Source: Peribacillus butanolivorans (GTDB taxonomy: Bacteria > Bacillota > Bacilli > Bacillales > DSM-1321). From it: DNA of 64,000 nucleotides. Under the pieces are notes generated by a model, which searched no databases, was not told where the DNA came from, and saw only the letters and a program-made list of their open reading frames with translations. Positions 62,233 through 64,000 of the stretch are shown here, piece by piece; the first letter of the stretch is position 1; every line of letters begins with the position of its first letter. The stretch is taken from assembly GCF_001273755.1 (NCBI RefSeq), contig NZ_LGYA01000001.1, positions 2,097,761 to 2,161,760 of the forward strand, given 5' to 3'. Both the position numbers and the translations under genes were made by a program.

Positions 62233-62784
62233 ATGGGTAAAAAGGCTTTAATCAATATTGATTATACATATGACTTCGTGGCAGACGGCGGTGCATTGAC
62301 ATGTGGAAAGCCTGGACAGGAAATCGAAGATACACTGGTCGGTATAACTAAGGAATTTATCAAGCAAGGGGAATACACGGTATTTGCGATTGATCTTCAT
62401 GTAGAAGGAGACCGCTTACATCCTGAAACGAAATTGTTTCCACCACATAATATTAGCGGTACAATGGGTAGAGACCTATATGGTACGTTAAAAGAGGAAT
62501 ATGAAACAAATAAAAATCTAAAGAATGTTTATTATATAGATAAAACACGTTATTCGGCTTTTGCAGGAACGGACCTTGATATCAGACTTAGGGAACGGGA
62601 CATTACCGACGTATATTTAGTCGGTGTTTGTACCGATATCTGCATATTACATACTGCAATTGACGCTTACAATTTAGGCTATAAAATCTTTGTTTACGAA
62701 AATGCAGTGGCCTCATTCAATAGTGCCGGTCACGAATGGGCACTTACACATTTTAAAGGATCACTTGGAGCAACCATTCTTTAA
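62233..62784 (+). CDS. pncA: Nicotinamidase (isochorismatase fold)
   Basis: 183 residues. Catalytic Asp10 (NIDYTYDF), metal-site DLHVEGDRLHPE near 54-65, and the nucleophile cysteine in VGVCTDICILHTA near 135-139 are visible. It hydrolyses nicotinamide to nicotinate plus ammonia. AGGAGGA ends nine bases before ATG 62233; ATG 62224 is too close. It lies between the regulator and pncB in an NAD-salvage operon. Confidence 0.87.
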   Translation: MGKKALINIDYTYDFVADGGALTCGKPGQEIEDTLVGITKEFIKQGEYTVFAIDLHVEGDRLHPETKLFPPHNISGTMGRDLYGTLKEEYETNKNLKNVYYIDKTRYSAFAGTDLDIRLRERDITDVYLVGVCTDICILHTAIDAYNLGYKIFVYENAVASFNSAGHEWALTHFKGSLGATIL

Positions 62785-62808
62785 TATCTATTCACGCAAC
62801 AGAATAGA

Positions 62809-62831
62809 AGAGAGGCGGCCGCTTCTCTTTT
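62809..62831 (+). terminator. Short hairpin with T-run between pncA and pncB
   Basis: AGAGAGGC and GCTTCTCT pair over 8 bases (one G-T) with a GGCC loop and are followed by TTTT. It lies 15 bases before the pncB start. It could attenuate read-through or simply shape the intergenic RNA. Confidence 0.5.
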
Positions 62832-62845
62832 GGGAGGAACTATCC

Positions 62846-64000
62846 ATGGAAAAAAAGTACAACGACGACAGTTACGCACTACACACAGATCTTTACCAAA
62901 TCAATATGGCTCAAACTTATTGGCAAGACAACACACATAACCGAAAGGCCGTTTTCGAGGTTTTTTTCAGAAAGCTTCCATTTAACAGCGGATATGCAAT
63001 TTTTGCAGGACTAGAGAAAATTGTTCATTACCTACAGAACTTTTGCTTTTCAGAAAGTGATATCAACTATTTAAAATCGGAATTGCATTACGATGATGAA
63101 TTTTTGGATTATTTGCAGAATGTCCGTTTTACTGGAACGATTCGTTGCATGAAAGAGGGCGAGCTTGTTTTTGGCAACGAACCGATTTTACGTGTAGAGG
63201 CACCCCTTGGTGAAGCGCAACTCATAGAAACAGCGCTGCTGAACATTGTGAACTATCACACACTCGTTGCGACAAAGGCTTCGCGTATCAAACAAGTAAT
63301 TGGCGATGAATCTGCACTTGAATTCGGCTCAAGACGAGCACAAGAAATGGATGCCGCAATATGGGGAGCACGTGCTGCCTACATTGCTGGCTTTGACTCT
63401 ACTAGCAATGTCCGTGCAGGCAAGCTGTTCGGTATTCCGGTTTCAGGGACACATGCTCATTCCATGATTCAGGCCTATAAAGACGAATATACAGCATTTC
63501 ATAAATATGCAAGCTCTCATAAAGATTGTGTATTTTTGGTGGATACTTATGATACGCTACGTTCTGGCATCCCGAATGCAATCCGTGTCGCCAAAGAACT
63601 GGGCGATAAAATTAATTTCATTGGCGTCCGTCTTGATAGCGGCGATTTGGCCTACCTGTCAAAAGAAGCACGCCGTATGCTAGATGCTGCAGGTTTCCAT
63701 GATGCGAAGATTGTCGCTTCAAATGATTTGGATGAATATACGATTATCAACCTGAAGCAACAAGGAGCAAGAATCGATATTTGGGGAATCGGGACCAAAT
63801 TAATTACGGCTTATGACCAGCCTGCATTAGGTGCCGTTTATAAGATGGTTTCAATTGAGGACGAAAATGGGAATATGAGAGATACCATCAAAATTTCTTC
63901 TAATCCTGAAAAGGTAACGACACCTGGCCTAAAACGAGTATACAGAATCATTAATAAAGTCAACCACCATGCAGAAGGCGACTACTTGGCTATGGAATAT
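62846..64000 (+). CDS. pncB: Nicotinate phosphoribosyltransferase (3' end beyond window)
   Basis: 385 codons are open to the window end. DSYALHTDLYQINMAQTYW at the start, ALEFGSRRAQEMDAAIWGARAAYIAG, the GTHAHSM histidine motif near 208-213 and VRLDSGDLAYLSKEARRMLDAAG are typical of bacterial PncB. It joins nicotinate and PRPP to nicotinate mononucleotide using ATP. GGGAGGAACTATCC precedes the ATG. It completes the nicotinamide-to-NaMN salvage route with pncA. Confidence 0.92.
   Translation, partial: MEKKYNDDSYALHTDLYQINMAQTYWQDNTHNRKAVFEVFFRKLPFNSGYAIFAGLEKIVHYLQNFCFSESDINYLKSELHYDDEFLDYLQNVRFTGTIRCMKEGELVFGNEPILRVEAPLGEAQLIETALLNIVNYHTLVATKASRIKQVIGDESALEFGSRRAQEMDAAIWGARAAYIAGFDSTSNVRAGKLFGIPVSGTHAHSMIQAYKDEYTAFHKYASSHKDCVFLVDTYDTLRSGIPNAIRVAKELGDKINFIGVRLDSGDLAYLSKEARRMLDAAGFHDAKIVASNDLDEYTIINLKQQGARIDIWGIGTKLITAYDQPALGAVYKMVSIEDENGNMRDTIKISSNPEKVTTPGLKRVYRIINKVNHHAEGDYLAMEY

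Overview
The window looks like chromosome of an endospore-forming, low-GC Firmicute of the family Bacillaceae. Evidence: two GerA/GerB/GerC nutrient-germinant receptor operons, a leucine-degradation block in the same gene order as Bacillus subtilis yngJ-yngI-yngH-yngHB-yngG-yngF-yngE, strong AGGAGG-type ribosome binding sites, cre-like sites, and a GC-rich stem-loop repeat of a type I recall from Bacillaceae. Genus is not resolved; this is inference without database searches.

Layout. (1) 1-190: 3' end of a group II intron (last codons of its reverse transcriptase, then domain V/VI-like hairpins). (2) 418-6612: sugar-acid operon of amidohydrolase, DgaE-like ammonia-lyase, DgaF-like KDPG aldolase, PfkB kinase, GntR regulator and GntP permease, with two cre-like sites and a terminator. 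(3) 6772-8830: a YppF-like small protein and an anion/cation-symporter-type MFS transporter. (4) 9924-24146: an aromatic-catabolic cluster with alpha/beta hydrolase, IclR regulator, cupin, extradiol dioxygenase, atypical SDR, ThDP enzyme, aldehyde dehydrogenase, aspartate-dehydrogenase-like protein, two-subunit Rieske dioxygenase, cis-dihydrodiol-dehydrogenase-like SDR, a VOC gene broken by an amber codon, ferredoxin and ferredoxin reductase. It carries both the ring-oxidation enzymes and an electron supply. (5) 25100-33593: ketone-body/3-hydroxybutyrate regulon (bdh, hbd, thiolase, sigma-54 activator, GntP permease, scoAB) with two near-consensus -24/-12 promoters. (6) 33782-43889: two gerABC-type operons on opposite strands, separated by a phosphodiesterase-superfamily lipoprotein. 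(7) 43890-45085: decayed genes (enoyl-CoA hydratase and flavin amine oxidase remnants). (8) 45098-49367: hotdog thioesterase without a normal start codon, and cytochrome bd oxidase with a secreted companion. (9) 49524-51271: IS1182-family element. (10) 51431-59944: TetR regulator and leucine/isovalerate degradation operon. (11) 59975-61271: IS3-family element with a -1 frameshift site. (12) 61387-64000: NAD salvage operon (NrtR-like Nudix protein, nicotinamidase, nicotinate phosphoribosyltransferase cut by the window end).

How the parts fit. HMG-CoA lyase of the yng-type operon makes acetoacetate plus acetyl-CoA; ScoAB and the thiolase of the ketone-body regulon consume acetoacetate, so the two blocks are metabolically linked. 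The aromatic cluster probably takes an aromatic acid through a cis-dihydrodiol to a catechol-like diol and then meta-cleavage, with a ThDP enzyme and aldehyde dehydrogenase handling a 2-oxo acid or aldehyde. The substrate cannot be read from sequence. It is the best candidate here for an undescribed pathway. Both complete insertion sequences sit inside rho-independent terminators, and two genes (thioesterase, tetR) have a well-placed Shine-Dalgarno sequence followed by a non-canonical codon (ATA, ACG) where ATG is expected.
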